Made by a program: the position numbers and the translations under genes. From Brevibacterium sp. UMB1308A (GTDB lineage Bacteria > Actinomycetota > Actinomycetes > Actinomycetales > Brevibacteriaceae), in assembly GCF_030230605.1 (NCBI RefSeq), contig NZ_JASPDO010000026.1, positions 1-30,618 of the forward strand: 30,618 bases of DNA, written 5' to 3'. This document shows, in pieces, positions 1-7,504 of this stretch. The notes under the pieces were generated by a model, which made no database searches, was not told the origin of the DNA, and was given only the letters and a program-made list of their open reading frames with translations. Positions within the stretch are counted from its first letter, which is position 1. Each line of letters starts with the position of its first letter.

Positions 1-18
1 TCAACGTAGAGTGGATCT

Positions 19-681
19 ATGGCTCTCCCTACCTGCGTCGCGTCAGTTCCGATCTTTCAAAACCTCGATCACCAAGGTCAGGAATCGATTGCGTCGCGAC
101 TCCAGCACGTCCATTTGCAGGCCGGTGAAGCGCTTGCCATGCCGGGCGACCCTGGGGCACTTCGCGTGGTCCGCAGTGGCCGAATCCGGCAGTCGCGGAT
201 TACTGCTAATGGCTCCGAACAGCTCCTACGTGTTCTTTCTCATGGCCAATTCACGGGAGAGCTAGCCGTGCTCACCGGCCAACCTGAGCAAGTTATGTCG
301 GTTGCACTCACTGACTCCGAGGTGTGTGTACTATCCGCTACCGACCTTCGCGAAATTCTGGTGACCCACCCCAAGGTGAGTATGGAAATGATCGCCGAGG
401 TGTCCACTCGCTTGGCACGTTCCGAAGACCAACTCACACAGATCACCGGGCGGTCGGTCTCGGCGCGTTTAGGGGAGTATTTGGCAGGGCTCGCCGAGGC
501 GGCAAAAGGGGCTGCCTTTGAACTTCCCATGGCGAAAAAGGACCTGGCATCGTTCTTGGGTACGACGCCTGAAACGCTGTCGCGGACGTTACGTACGTTC
601 GCGGACAAAGGGCTTATTTCTCAGTCCGGGCGGCGCATAACAGTAAAGGAGCCCAGCCGCTTAATGCTGCTGGACTCCTAA
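19..681 (+). CDS. Crp/Fnr-family transcriptional regulator
   Basis: A 220-residue protein with an N-terminal cyclic-nucleotide-binding-type beta-barrel (about residues 10-115), a long dimerisation helix (about 118-150) and a C-terminal winged helix (about 150-215). The recognition helix near 182-192 has E185, S188 and R189, the E-xx-SR pattern that in E. coli FNR reads TTGAT half-sites. Only two cysteines are visible (C6, C103), so an FNR-type four-cysteine Fe-S cluster is unlikely; a two-cysteine thiol or metal sensor, as proposed for lactic-acid-bacterial FLP proteins, fits better (inference). An in-frame stop at 7-9 makes ATG 19 the first possible start. It faces the metal ATPase operon, whose two genes each have an FNR-like box upstream, so it is the obvious candidate regulator. 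Family confident; ligand unknown. Confidence 0.9.
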   Translation: MALPTCVASVPIFQNLDHQGQESIASRLQHVHLQAGEALAMPGDPGALRVVRSGRIRQSRITANGSEQLLRVLSHGQFTGELAVLTGQPEQVMSVALTDSEVCVLSATDLREILVTHPKVSMEMIAEVSTRLARSEDQLTQITGRSVSARLGEYLAGLAEAAKGAAFELPMAKKDLASFLGTTPETLSRTLRTFADKGLISQSGRRITVKEPSRLMLLDS

Positions 682-696
682 ATAGGCGACTGGGCG

Positions 697-912
697 TTAG
701 CTCACGCTTTTTACCGGATACCCCAAGTCGTCGATGATTTTGCGGATTGATGCTGCTGACGCCCGCGCTTCTTCGTGGTCGACGACGACGCGACTCGAAT
801 TGAACTTCACGTCTACCTTCTCAACTCCGTCGACGCGGCCAACCGCGGTTTCGATCTTGGCGACGCACGATGGGCATGTAAACGGTTCAGTGCGGAATGT
901 TGTTGTAGTCAT
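697..912 (-). CDS. Small heavy-metal-associated (HMA) domain protein, CopZ-like
   Basis: A 71-residue protein that is a single HMA fold (beta-alpha-beta-beta-alpha-beta). The metal-binding loop is FTCPSC (cysteines 13 and 16), followed by the usual hydrophobic helix AKIETAV and the GVEKVDV strand. It would bind a soft or transition metal ion in the cytosol and hand it to, or buffer it for, the ATPase encoded 25 bp upstream on the same strand. That ATPase lacks its own N-terminal metal-binding domain. ATG 912 is chosen because an AGGAGG ribosome-binding site precedes it; the reading frame is open further upstream but those starts lie inside the ATPase gene. An FNR-like palindrome lies 55-70 bp upstream, within the ATPase 3' end, so the gene may also have its own promoter. 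Confidence 0.88.
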   Translation of the reverse strand: MTTTTFRTEPFTCPSCVAKIETAVGRVDGVEKVDVKFNSSRVVVDHEEARASAASIRKIIDDLGYPVKSVS

Positions 913-937
913 GTTTCCTCCTTCAGTGTTGTTACTT

Positions 938-2890
938 TCAGTTAAGTTCAACAGTGGATTTCTCGCCTTGATCTGCATCAAGTTTGCGGATCTTTGCTTT
1001 AAATCGGACTAGTCGTACAGCGTTGAGCACCACCACTAACACCGAAGCTTCGTGTACCAGTATGCCCACACTCATGAACACAGCGCCTGCGACAACTCCA
1101 ACGAGAAGCGCAACCACGGTAGCGAGAGCGATAAACGTGTTTTGGCGCACGTTGCGCACGGTCGCTTGCACAAGTTGTCGCGCGTGTACGAGCTGATCAA
1201 AACGTCCACCGGCAAGAACCACGTCTGCAGTGTCAATTGACACATCGGTGCCCGTACCCATTGCAATTCCAACGTGTGCTGCCGCGATCGCAGGAGCGTC
1301 GTTAATGCCATCACCGATCATTGCGACTTTCCGGCCCTGTGCGGTGAGTTCCTGAACCGCATCAACCTTGTGCTCCGGTAGAAGTTCTGCCTTGACCTGA
1401 TCAATGCCCAGCTCGCGCGCAACAGCAGTAGCAGTGCGGGGGTTATCGCCGGTGAGCATGACGATGTCACGGATTCCCCATTCATGCAGTTGTGAAAGCG
1501 CCTTGGCTTCCGGACGAATCGTGTCAGCCACTGCGATCATCCCGGCCAACTTACCGGCCACGATCACAAAGAACACCGTAGCGCCTGCCGTTTCTAATTC
1601 CTGGGCCTTCTTCTCCCATGAGCCAAGCGTTACACAATACTCGTTAACCAATCTGCGTGAACCCACGGCAACCTCTGTGCCCTCAACAGTTCCGCTGATT
1701 CCAGAGCCAGCGTGAACCCGTACATCAGAAACAGGGGAGAGGGACACCTCGGCGGCGGCCTCTACAACAGCGGTACCCAACGGGTGCTCAGAAGCCGTTT
1801 CGACAGCAGCGGCCAGGCGCAAAACCTCGTGTGCGTCAGAACCGATGCCTACAACCTCGACCACGGTAGGACGACCATGGGTGAGCGTACCCGTCTTATC
1901 GACCACCAGCGTGTCCACTGCAGCGAGTCTTTCAACTGCATCGCCGCCTTTTAGTAACACGCCGTGCCGAGCGCCGTTACCAATCCCCGCGACCATTGAC
2001 ACGGGCGTGGAAATTACCAGGGCTCCGGGACATGCAATCACCAAGAACGTCAGCGCGAAGTGCGCATCAAACGTCACTAAGAACGCAACAACCGCTAACA
2101 CGATGATGGTGGGGGTGTACCAACGGGAAAAACGGTCCAAAAACCTTTGCGTGGACGATTTAGAGTCCTGAGCGTCCTCAACCAGTTCAATGATGCGAGA
2201 AAACGCGGTGTCGGAACCTACGTGTTCAGCACGAATAGTCAGATAACCGTCAGCGACAATCGTGCCGGAAAACACCGAGTCACTGTCGTTTTTGAGAGCT
2301 GGAACGGGTTCACCGGTAATCGTGGATTCGTCGATGTGCCCACGCCCGTCGACCACGGTACCGTCGACCGGCACGCGTGAACCTGTGCGCACAACAACGT
2401 GCTCTCCCACCTTCACGCCGGACGCGGGCACGGTGACGGTTTCACCATCACGAATTACATCCGCCTCTTGTGGGGCCATATCGATAAGGTCACTCACCGA
2501 ACGACGCGTGCGCTCCATCGACCGTGCTTCGATCCACGAGCCGAAAACGAACAGAAAGGCCACCACGCCTGCTTCAACGAACTCCCCAATTACTAGGGCG
2601 CCGGTTACGGCGATCGTCACAAGCAAGTCGATCGAAAACGTTTTATACCTAAGCGCTTGAAAAGCTGTCTTAGCGATGGGCCAACCGGCCGTCAGAGCGG
2701 CACCCAGCAGACTCACCATCTGTAGGCTTCGCCACGAAACGATGGGTATGGCTCCCGTTGCAAATGCCCAACCGCTCACAGCAGATAGGGCGGGATCATC
2801 TACCCATTGTGCGATTCCCCATGCCACAAGTGCCAGCACTAGGAGCGCACCACTAATTAGCGAAATCCTCGCTCTAGCTTTTGAAGTCAT
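938..2890 (-). CDS. P1B-type heavy-metal-transporting ATPase with CPG motif
   Basis: A 650-residue integral membrane ATPase. Visible motifs (numbering from ATG 2890): actuator TGEPVP at 192-197, phosphorylation site DKTGT at 331-335, the P1B HP motif SEHPLG at about 368-372, TGDN near 480 and GDGINDAP at 526-533. Several N-terminal membrane helices precede the actuator, with two more near the C-terminus. There is no N-terminal HMA domain. Two ion-site features are odd: helix 6 reads ACPGALVIS (287-289 CPG, where Cu and Zn/Cd pumps have CPC), and helix 8 contains HEASV followed by NAVRLV, closer to the HEGG-type motif of Co/Fe P1B-4 pumps than to the Zn motif. Metal specificity therefore cannot be called. 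ATG 2890 is preferred over GTG 2896 because GAGGAG sits 5 nt before it. First gene of an operon with the HMA protein. Confidence 0.93.
   Translation of the reverse strand: MTSKARARISLISGALLVLALVAWGIAQWVDDPALSAVSGWAFATGAIPIVSWRSLQMVSLLGAALTAGWPIAKTAFQALRYKTFSIDLLVTIAVTGALVIGEFVEAGVVAFLFVFGSWIEARSMERTRRSVSDLIDMAPQEADVIRDGETVTVPASGVKVGEHVVVRTGSRVPVDGTVVDGRGHIDESTITGEPVPALKNDSDSVFSGTIVADGYLTIRAEHVGSDTAFSRIIELVEDAQDSKSSTQRFLDRFSRWYTPTIIVLAVVAFLVTFDAHFALTFLVIACPGALVISTPVSMVAGIGNGARHGVLLKGGDAVERLAAVDTLVVDKTGTLTHGRPTVVEVVGIGSDAHEVLRLAAAVETASEHPLGTAVVEAAAEVSLSPVSDVRVHAGSGISGTVEGTEVAVGSRRLVNEYCVTLGSWEKKAQELETAGATVFFVIVAGKLAGMIAVADTIRPEAKALSQLHEWGIRDIVMLTGDNPRTATAVARELGIDQVKAELLPEHKVDAVQELTAQGRKVAMIGDGINDAPAIAAAHVGIAMGTGTDVSIDTADVVLAGGRFDQLVHARQLVQATVRNVRQNTFIALATVVALLVGVVAGAVFMSVGILVHEASVLVVVLNAVRLVRFKAKIRKLDADQGEKSTVELN
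967..982 (-). promoter_or_regulatory. FNR-type palindrome inside the ATPase 3' end
   Basis: CTTGATCTGCATCAAG is a perfect dyad with a four-base centre and matches the FNR consensus TTGAT-N4-ATCAA exactly. Its centre (974.5) is 62 bp from the HMA start codon. A weak -10-like TTAACT on the minus strand (940-945) is about 32 bp from the centre, the spacing of a class II FNR promoter. It is inside coding sequence (KLDADQ), so part of the match could be coincidence. Confidence 0.55.
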
Positions 2891-2945
2891 CGTCACTCCT
2901 CTTCCTTGTTCTGTTACCAGTACATCGGAAACGAAGCGACCACAC

Positions 2946-2961
2946 CTTGATGTAGGTCAAG
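2946..2961 (-). promoter_or_regulatory. FNR-type palindrome upstream of the metal ATPase
   Basis: CTTGATGTAGGTCAAG has complementary CTTGA/TCAAG arms and departs from TTGAT-N4-ATCAA at one position. It lies about 57-71 bp upstream of the ATPase ATG, between that gene and the terminator of the preceding gene, where an activator or repressor site is expected. With the site at 967-982 it gives a shared consensus CTTGAT-N3-RTCAAG. The likely ligand is the Crp/Fnr protein encoded at 19-681. Confidence 0.6.
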
Positions 2962-2973
2962 AAGCTGAGGAAC

Positions 2974-3011
2974 GAAAAACGCGCGGAGAGACACTGTGTC
3001 TCTCCGCGCGT
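2974..3011 (-). terminator. Rho-independent terminator of the secreted-protein gene
   Basis: Bases 2979-2994 and 2996-3011 are perfectly complementary (16 bp, G+C-rich, about pos 2995 as centre). Read on the minus strand, the hairpin is followed by GTTTTTCG. It starts 39 bp past the stop of the gene at 3050-4318 and insulates the ATPase operon from it. Confidence 0.85.
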
Positions 3012-3049
3012 GCACGTGAGGCTAAGGCCTACGGTAGTGAGAAGGCTGC

Positions 3050-4318
3050 TTAGAACACTCCAGCGTTCTTCTTGCCACCGTCGGTGAAGGTTACGCCCTT
3101 GCGGGAGTCCTTCTTGTAGTCGTTGTAGCCGGTTGTGTCGTCCTTGAGACGGCCAACCTGGCTGACCTCAATGTAGTTCGAGATGCGACCCAGCTTGGTC
3201 TTACCGTCACCAAAGTTCAGGTTCGCAACCAACGTTTCTTCACCTGGTTCAATCGCGTTCGACAGGGTTACCTGGAAAGTGCGAGTTGAAGTCTTCTTGT
3301 CGAAGCCGAGGTCGCGAGTGTATGCGCCGTTGAAGTGACCAGGCGTGATGAGGCGGTCAACTCCCTTTGGTCCCTTGTCAGTCTTGACCTTTACCAGGAA
3401 CGAGGTCTGTGGGAACTCCTGGTAGTAGGTGTCGGAACCTACGTTCTTAACACGCAGACCTACAAGTCCGGCATAGCCAGGAGCTTTACCCGCTGCAACG
3501 GTCAGGCGTGGTTCGAGGTCGTGCTTAGCCTTCTTAGCAGGCTTGGTGGTGTTGACCTTTGGAACTGAAGGTTCTTTGGTTTCGATGACACGGTTAACTG
3601 GCTTGCCAGTGCCCTTGCCGCCTTCAGCGCCTGAAGGGTTGTCGTACATGCGCACGCGAACTTCGTTCTTAATGGGTGCAAAGGCAGTCCACACGGTTGG
3701 GTTGGACCAGGTTCCGTTTGGCTTGCAGTACTGCTGGGTTCCGGTCATGGTGATGGTGCGGAAACCGTAGGTTGCTTCACCGGTGTGGCCGGCAGGAACG
3801 TCGTATGGACCAATCTGCTGTCCAACTTCCCACGACAGGGAGTAAGAAGCTTCGCCACCGATGGTCTTAGCAAGCGACATTGCGATTCCCGCGTTTACGC
3901 TGCCCTTGTCAGCGCTCTGGCTTCCACCCAAGTTGATGTCGGTGGACTCTGACTTGCTTCCGTTAACGGACAGCGAAATGGTCTGCGAACGGCTCGTTGA
4001 CTGGGTCAGCGGAATGGATGACTTGGTCTTGTTGTTGGTGGAAATTGTTCCAACCGGAGCCCATGAGTCCTTCACCTTGTACACAACCGTGCGGTAGTCC
4101 TCTGCGGAGTTACACACTGGGTTTGGGTTAAGAACGTTGGCCTTAATGTGGTCTGATCCGTGCTTGGTGTGCACGATTGGCAGGTCAGGGTTAAGAGCGG
4201 GGGTTTCCGGGTACGTTTCTTCGTGGGTTCCACCAGCGAAAGCAGGGCTGGCTCCGAACAGGGCTGCAAAGACCGCGGTGCCGGCCAGAGCAGCTGAAGC
4301 AGTGCGACGAATGCTCAT
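3050..4318 (-). CDS. Secreted protein, possible aerolysin-like beta-pore-forming protein
   Basis: A 422-residue protein with a clear signal peptide (RR at 4-5, hydrophobic 8-22, likely cleavage after AFA at 28). ATG 4318 has AAAGGA upstream. The mature part seems to have three segments. Residues about 85-195 are rich in alternating Ser/Thr and hydrophobic residues, contain a glycine- and alanine-rich stretch (about 130-157) and end in a PYDVPAG turn followed by a long strand (EATYGFRTITMTG). This arrangement resembles the stem and insertion hairpin of aerolysin/ETX-MTX2 toxins. Residues about 230-268 are a Lys/Pro linker. Residues about 268-390 look like a CARDB-like beta-sandwich. Two cysteines (69, 198) bracket the middle segment and could form a disulfide. 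The pore-forming assignment is inference from strand pattern; a secreted adhesin or envelope protein is the alternative. Secretion is well supported. Confidence 0.75.
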   Translation of the reverse strand: MSIRRTASAALAGTAVFAALFGASPAFAGGTHEETYPETPALNPDLPIVHTKHGSDHIKANVLNPNPVCNSAEDYRTVVYKVKDSWAPVGTISTNNKTKSSIPLTQSTSRSQTISLSVNGSKSESTDINLGGSQSADKGSVNAGIAMSLAKTIGGEASYSLSWEVGQQIGPYDVPAGHTGEATYGFRTITMTGTQQYCKPNGTWSNPTVWTAFAPIKNEVRVRMYDNPSGAEGGKGTGKPVNRVIETKEPSVPKVNTTKPAKKAKHDLEPRLTVAAGKAPGYAGLVGLRVKNVGSDTYYQEFPQTSFLVKVKTDKGPKGVDRLITPGHFNGAYTRDLGFDKKTSTRTFQVTLSNAIEPGEETLVANLNFGDGKTKLGRISNYIEVSQVGRLKDDTTGYNDYKKDSRKGVTFTDGGKKNAGVF

Positions 4319-4358
4319 TGAGAAATCCTTTACGTAAGGTGTATGGATCGTTCGTTAA

Positions 4359-4376
4359 GTGATTCTTGAGTCACTG
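4359..4376. promoter_or_regulatory. Operator-like imperfect palindrome upstream of the secreted-protein gene
   Basis: AGTGATTC-TT-GAGTCACT: eight-base arms with seven complementary pairs. It lies 41-58 bp upstream of the secreted-protein start codon and carries TGAGTCAC, a relative of the TGAGTAAC elements at 4394-4435. The binding protein is unknown. Confidence 0.4.
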
Positions 4377-4393
4377 TTAAGCAACACGAATGA

Positions 4394-4435
4394 TGTTACT
4401 CACGGGTTTACGCGCAAGTAAACTAATGAGTAACA
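4394..4435. promoter_or_regulatory. Inverted pair of TGAGTAACA elements
   Basis: TGTTACTCA at 4394-4402 and TGAGTAACA at 4427-4435 are exact reverse complements separated by 24 bp. Together with the element at 4368-4375 this makes three TGAGTNAC copies in about 70 bp, in the divergent region between the secreted-protein gene and ftsK. The arrangement suggests a cooperative regulator, identity unknown. Confidence 0.45.
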
Positions 4436-4463
4436 ATATGACCAAAACTCAGGAAACGTTAAA

Positions 4464-4486
4464 CTTCGGGCCTGGCAGGGCCGAAG
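4464..4486 (+). other. Hairpin in the ftsK upstream region
   Basis: CTTCGGGCCT and AGGGCCGAAG can pair with one G-G mismatch around a GGC loop. No U-tract follows on the plus strand, so it is not a canonical terminator. It lies directly before a CCACCTCGG-family site. Function unknown. Confidence 0.35.
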
Positions 4487-4488
4487 AA

Positions 4489-4498
4489 ACCACCTCGG
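4489..4498 (+). repeat. ACCACCTCGG site, intergenic
   Basis: Noncoding copy upstream of ftsK. With its flanks it shares the 17-mer AGAAACCACCTCGGCGA with the copy at 7541, although one is intergenic and the other is in pgsA. Confidence 0.7.
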
Positions 4499-4527
4499 CG
4501 AGCCCCCGCTCCAGCCGCACGCACCCA

Positions 4528-4533
4528 TATAAA
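4528..4533 (+). promoter_or_regulatory. ftsK: -10-like TATAAA before ftsK
   Basis: TATAAA lies 61-66 bp upstream of the ftsK ATG in otherwise G+C-rich sequence. No convincing -35 hexamer is seen at 16-18 bp, so this is a partial promoter call. Confidence 0.35.
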
Positions 4534-4594
4534 AGACGCGCCCACGCAACGCGAAATCCCGGACTTTGCCACGCAAAGAATTAAGGTAAATACC

Positions 4595-7480
4595 ATGGCG
4601 ACCAGTACGACTTCCCCCGCTACTGGTACAGGACGCCGGAAGCGTGGAGCCCCCACGCAGGCTACTGAACCCGCGGGTGAACAGCAGAAAACCAACCCCG
4701 TAACCGGAGCATGGATGGGCATGTCACGCATGGCCGGAGACCGCGCGCGCAAAGCGTTTAGCGAAGACCCCGAAACACCGACCCGCCGCGACGGCACAGG
4801 CTTCTTCCTCATTGGCCTTGCCGTTGTAGTCGCGGCATTCGAGTGGTGGAACATCCCAGGCGTGTTTGGCAACGCGGTGCGCGGAGTATTCGAAGGGACC
4901 TTTGGCCGAGTGGCCCTGGTCCTGCCTGTCGTATTCGTTCTCTACGCTGTGCGCCTCTTTATGCGCGGCAACGAAACCCGCCAGAACAACCGCATCCTGG
5001 TTGGAACCATCGCGCTTTTGGTTTCCGCCGCAGGCCTGGCGCACATCGCCGCCGGCAACCCTAGCTTCGTCAACTCACGCGAAGCCATGGCAAACGGTGG
5101 GGGAGCGCTGGGCTACATCGTGTCCAGCCCGCTCGTCACCGCCGCAACCGTGTACGTGGCCGTCCCAATCCTGGTGCTCGTTGCGCTCTTTAGCGTGCTG
5201 GTAATCACCGCAACACCAGTTGTCAAGGTCCCGGAACGCCTCGTAGGTCTCTATAACCGCCTCACCGGCGGACCCACGGAACCTACCACTGGCGCCGAAG
5301 AAGACGACGACACCAACGTCGACCTCGTCGCTACCAACCAGCGCACCTCGACCCTCAAACCTCTGGGACGCAAACGCCGTTCAAAGAAGACCGACGGCGA
5401 AGACGCCACCCGCGCCTATGACAAGGCGACCATTGATGACACCTCGGGCAAGGACGCCGAGGTCGCCCCGCCTGCCGCTGAAGACGCACCTACCCGCGTG
5501 CTCAACAGCGAGATCTACGACGTGGATCAAGACGTAGACGAGCCGAAGTACAAGCCCGGTCAGCGTCGCCCCACGAAGGCAGAGCGGGAAGCCGCGAAAC
5601 TCAAGCGCGACCAAGGTCTCGACGCCACACTGCCCGGCGAAACCACAGACGTTAAGTCGCAAGAAGAAGCCGCCACCAGGGCAATTGATCGCAAACCTGA
5701 CCCGGAAAACACGGTGCCCACTGTCAACACTCCGGCACCTGTCGCTACAGGAGAGTTACCTCAACGCGTTGAACAGCTGGAACTCGCAGGTGACGTCACG
5801 TACACCTTGCCCGCCTCGGACCTGCTCACGGCCGGGCCACCGCCAAAGGAACGCTCGGAAGTCAACGACCGCGTGGTCGAAGCTCTGCGTGAAGTCTTTG
5901 AGCAGTTCAAGATCAACGCTGCCGTCACTGGCTTCTCGCGTGGCCCTACCGTGACTAGGTATGAAGTTGAACTAGAACCTGGTACCAAGGTCGAAAAGGT
6001 CACCGCGCTGGAGAAGAACATCGCATACGCGGTTGCCAGCGCCGATGTACGTATTCTGTCGCCCATTCCAGGCAAGAAGGCCATCGGTATTGAAATCCCC
6101 AACGCCGACCGCGAAACCGTGGCGCTGGGTGACGTTCTGCGCTCGCAGGCGGCCCGTGGAACCGATAAGCCGATGATTGTGGGCGTTGGTAAGGACGTTG
6201 AAGGTGGCTTCGTTGTTGCGGACCTTGCGAAGATGCCGCACTTGCTGGTGGCCGGTGCAACCGGTTCCGGTAAGTCGTCGTTCGTCAACTCCATGATCAC
6301 GTCCATCATGATGCGTGCAACGCCAGATGAAGTGCGCATGATCCTGGTTGACCCCAAGCGTGTGGAATTGACCATTTACGAAGGCATTCCGCACCTGATC
6401 ACACCCATCATCACCAACCCGAAGAAGGCTGCTGAAGCCCTCGAATGGGTGGTGCGTGAAATGGACGCCCGCTACGACGACCTCGCGCACTTTGGGTTCA
6501 AGCACGTACGCGAGTTCAACCAGGCTGTGCGTGAAGGACGCCTCACTCCACCGCCAGGCTCTGAACGCAAGCTGCAACCGTACCCGTACCTGCTGGTTGT
6601 GGTGGACGAGCTGGCTGACCTCATGATGGTCGCACCACGCGACGTGGAAGCCTCGATTCAGCGCATTACGCAGCTTGCCCGTGCCGCCGGAATTCACCTG
6701 GTGCTTGCGACCCAGCGCCCATCCGTGGACGTCGTGACCGGTCTGATCAAGGCCAACGTGCCTTCGCGTCTGGCCTTTGCGACTTCCTCACTGGCCGACT
6801 CCCGCGTGATTTTGGACATGCCAGGTGCCGAGAAGCTCATTGGCCAAGGTGACGCGCTGTTCCTGCCCATGGGTAAGTCCAAGCCCATGCGTGTGCAGGG
6901 TTCGTGGGTCAACGAATCCGAAATCGAAGAAGTGGTCAAGCACGTCAAGACCCAGCTCGCGCCTAACTACCGCGAAGACGTCCAGGCTACTGCTCCTAAG
7001 AAGCAGATCGATGAAGAGATCGGCGACGACATGGACGTTCTGCTCCAGGCCGCTGAGCTCGTCATCACCACGCAGTTCGGTTCGACCTCCATGTTGCAGC
7101 GCAAGTTGCGTGTTGGGTTCGCAAAGGCGGGTCGCCTCATGGACCTCATGGAATCCCGCGGAATCGTGGGGCCATCCGAAGGGTCCAAGGCTCGTGATGT
7201 GCTGGTGAAACCTGACGACCTTGCAAGCACGCTGGCGTTCATCCGCGGTGACGCCCCGCCTGAAGGTTCGTCTGCTGACGCCGGCGGTGTTGAGGGCGCT
7301 GATGACGACCAGGGCAATGCGCCGTACGCGCAGGCCGCCGAGGTCGTTAACCCTGGTGACGCAAACCCCGCTGGTGACGGGGGAGCTGGCGAGTTAAAAG
7401 CCGGCGACATTGACCCCGAAACTGGTCTGGAAGTCGTGGAGGCTTCCAGCGAAGACGCATGGGGGCTAACCGGCCGTTAA
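4595..7480 (+). CDS. ftsK: DNA translocase FtsK/SpoIIIE
   Basis: A 961-residue septal DNA pump that clears and aligns chromosomes at division. Four membrane segments lie at about 67-90, 104-125, 134-155 and 169-208. An acidic/charged linker runs to about 400, followed by the RecA-like motor with Walker A GATGSGKS (554-561) and Walker B LLVVVDELADLM (about 665-676). A gamma winged-helix domain (about 810-875) carries QFGSTSMLQRKLRVGFAKAGRLMDLME. In E. coli and B. subtilis this domain reads short strand-biased motifs (KOPS/SRS) to point the motor at dif. A poly-acidic tail of about 85 residues follows. ATG 4595 has AAGG 9 nt upstream. It is the first gene of the run that continues with pgsA and cinA. 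The gamma domain makes it a candidate reader of the ACCACCTCGG sites. Confidence 0.97.
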   Translation: MATSTTSPATGTGRRKRGAPTQATEPAGEQQKTNPVTGAWMGMSRMAGDRARKAFSEDPETPTRRDGTGFFLIGLAVVVAAFEWWNIPGVFGNAVRGVFEGTFGRVALVLPVVFVLYAVRLFMRGNETRQNNRILVGTIALLVSAAGLAHIAAGNPSFVNSREAMANGGGALGYIVSSPLVTAATVYVAVPILVLVALFSVLVITATPVVKVPERLVGLYNRLTGGPTEPTTGAEEDDDTNVDLVATNQRTSTLKPLGRKRRSKKTDGEDATRAYDKATIDDTSGKDAEVAPPAAEDAPTRVLNSEIYDVDQDVDEPKYKPGQRRPTKAEREAAKLKRDQGLDATLPGETTDVKSQEEAATRAIDRKPDPENTVPTVNTPAPVATGELPQRVEQLELAGDVTYTLPASDLLTAGPPPKERSEVNDRVVEALREVFEQFKINAAVTGFSRGPTVTRYEVELEPGTKVEKVTALEKNIAYAVASADVRILSPIPGKKAIGIEIPNADRETVALGDVLRSQAARGTDKPMIVGVGKDVEGGFVVADLAKMPHLLVAGATGSGKSSFVNSMITSIMMRATPDEVRMILVDPKRVELTIYEGIPHLITPIITNPKKAAEALEWVVREMDARYDDLAHFGFKHVREFNQAVREGRLTPPPGSERKLQPYPYLLVVVDELADLMMVAPRDVEASIQRITQLARAAGIHLVLATQRPSVDVVTGLIKANVPSRLAFATSSLADSRVILDMPGAEKLIGQGDALFLPMGKSKPMRVQGSWVNESEIEEVVKHVKTQLAPNYREDVQATAPKKQIDEEIGDDMDVLLQAAELVITTQFGSTSMLQRKLRVGFAKAGRLMDLMESRGIVGPSEGSKARDVLVKPDDLASTLAFIRGDAPPEGSSADAGGVEGADDDQGNAPYAQAAEVVNPGDANPAGDGGAGELKAGDIDPETGLEVVEASSEDAWGLTGR

Positions 7481-7491
7481 CCGATGGTCGA

Positions 7492-7497
7492 TAAGCT
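7492..7497 (+). promoter_or_regulatory. pgsA: Possible -10 (TAAGCT) for a leaderless pgsA transcript
   Basis: TAAGCT fits the actinobacterial TANNNT -10 pattern and ends 7 nt before ATG 7505, which has no Shine-Dalgarno sequence. A leaderless start is plausible; no clear -35. Confidence 0.25.
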
Positions 7498-7504
7498 TGG
7501 TTTT

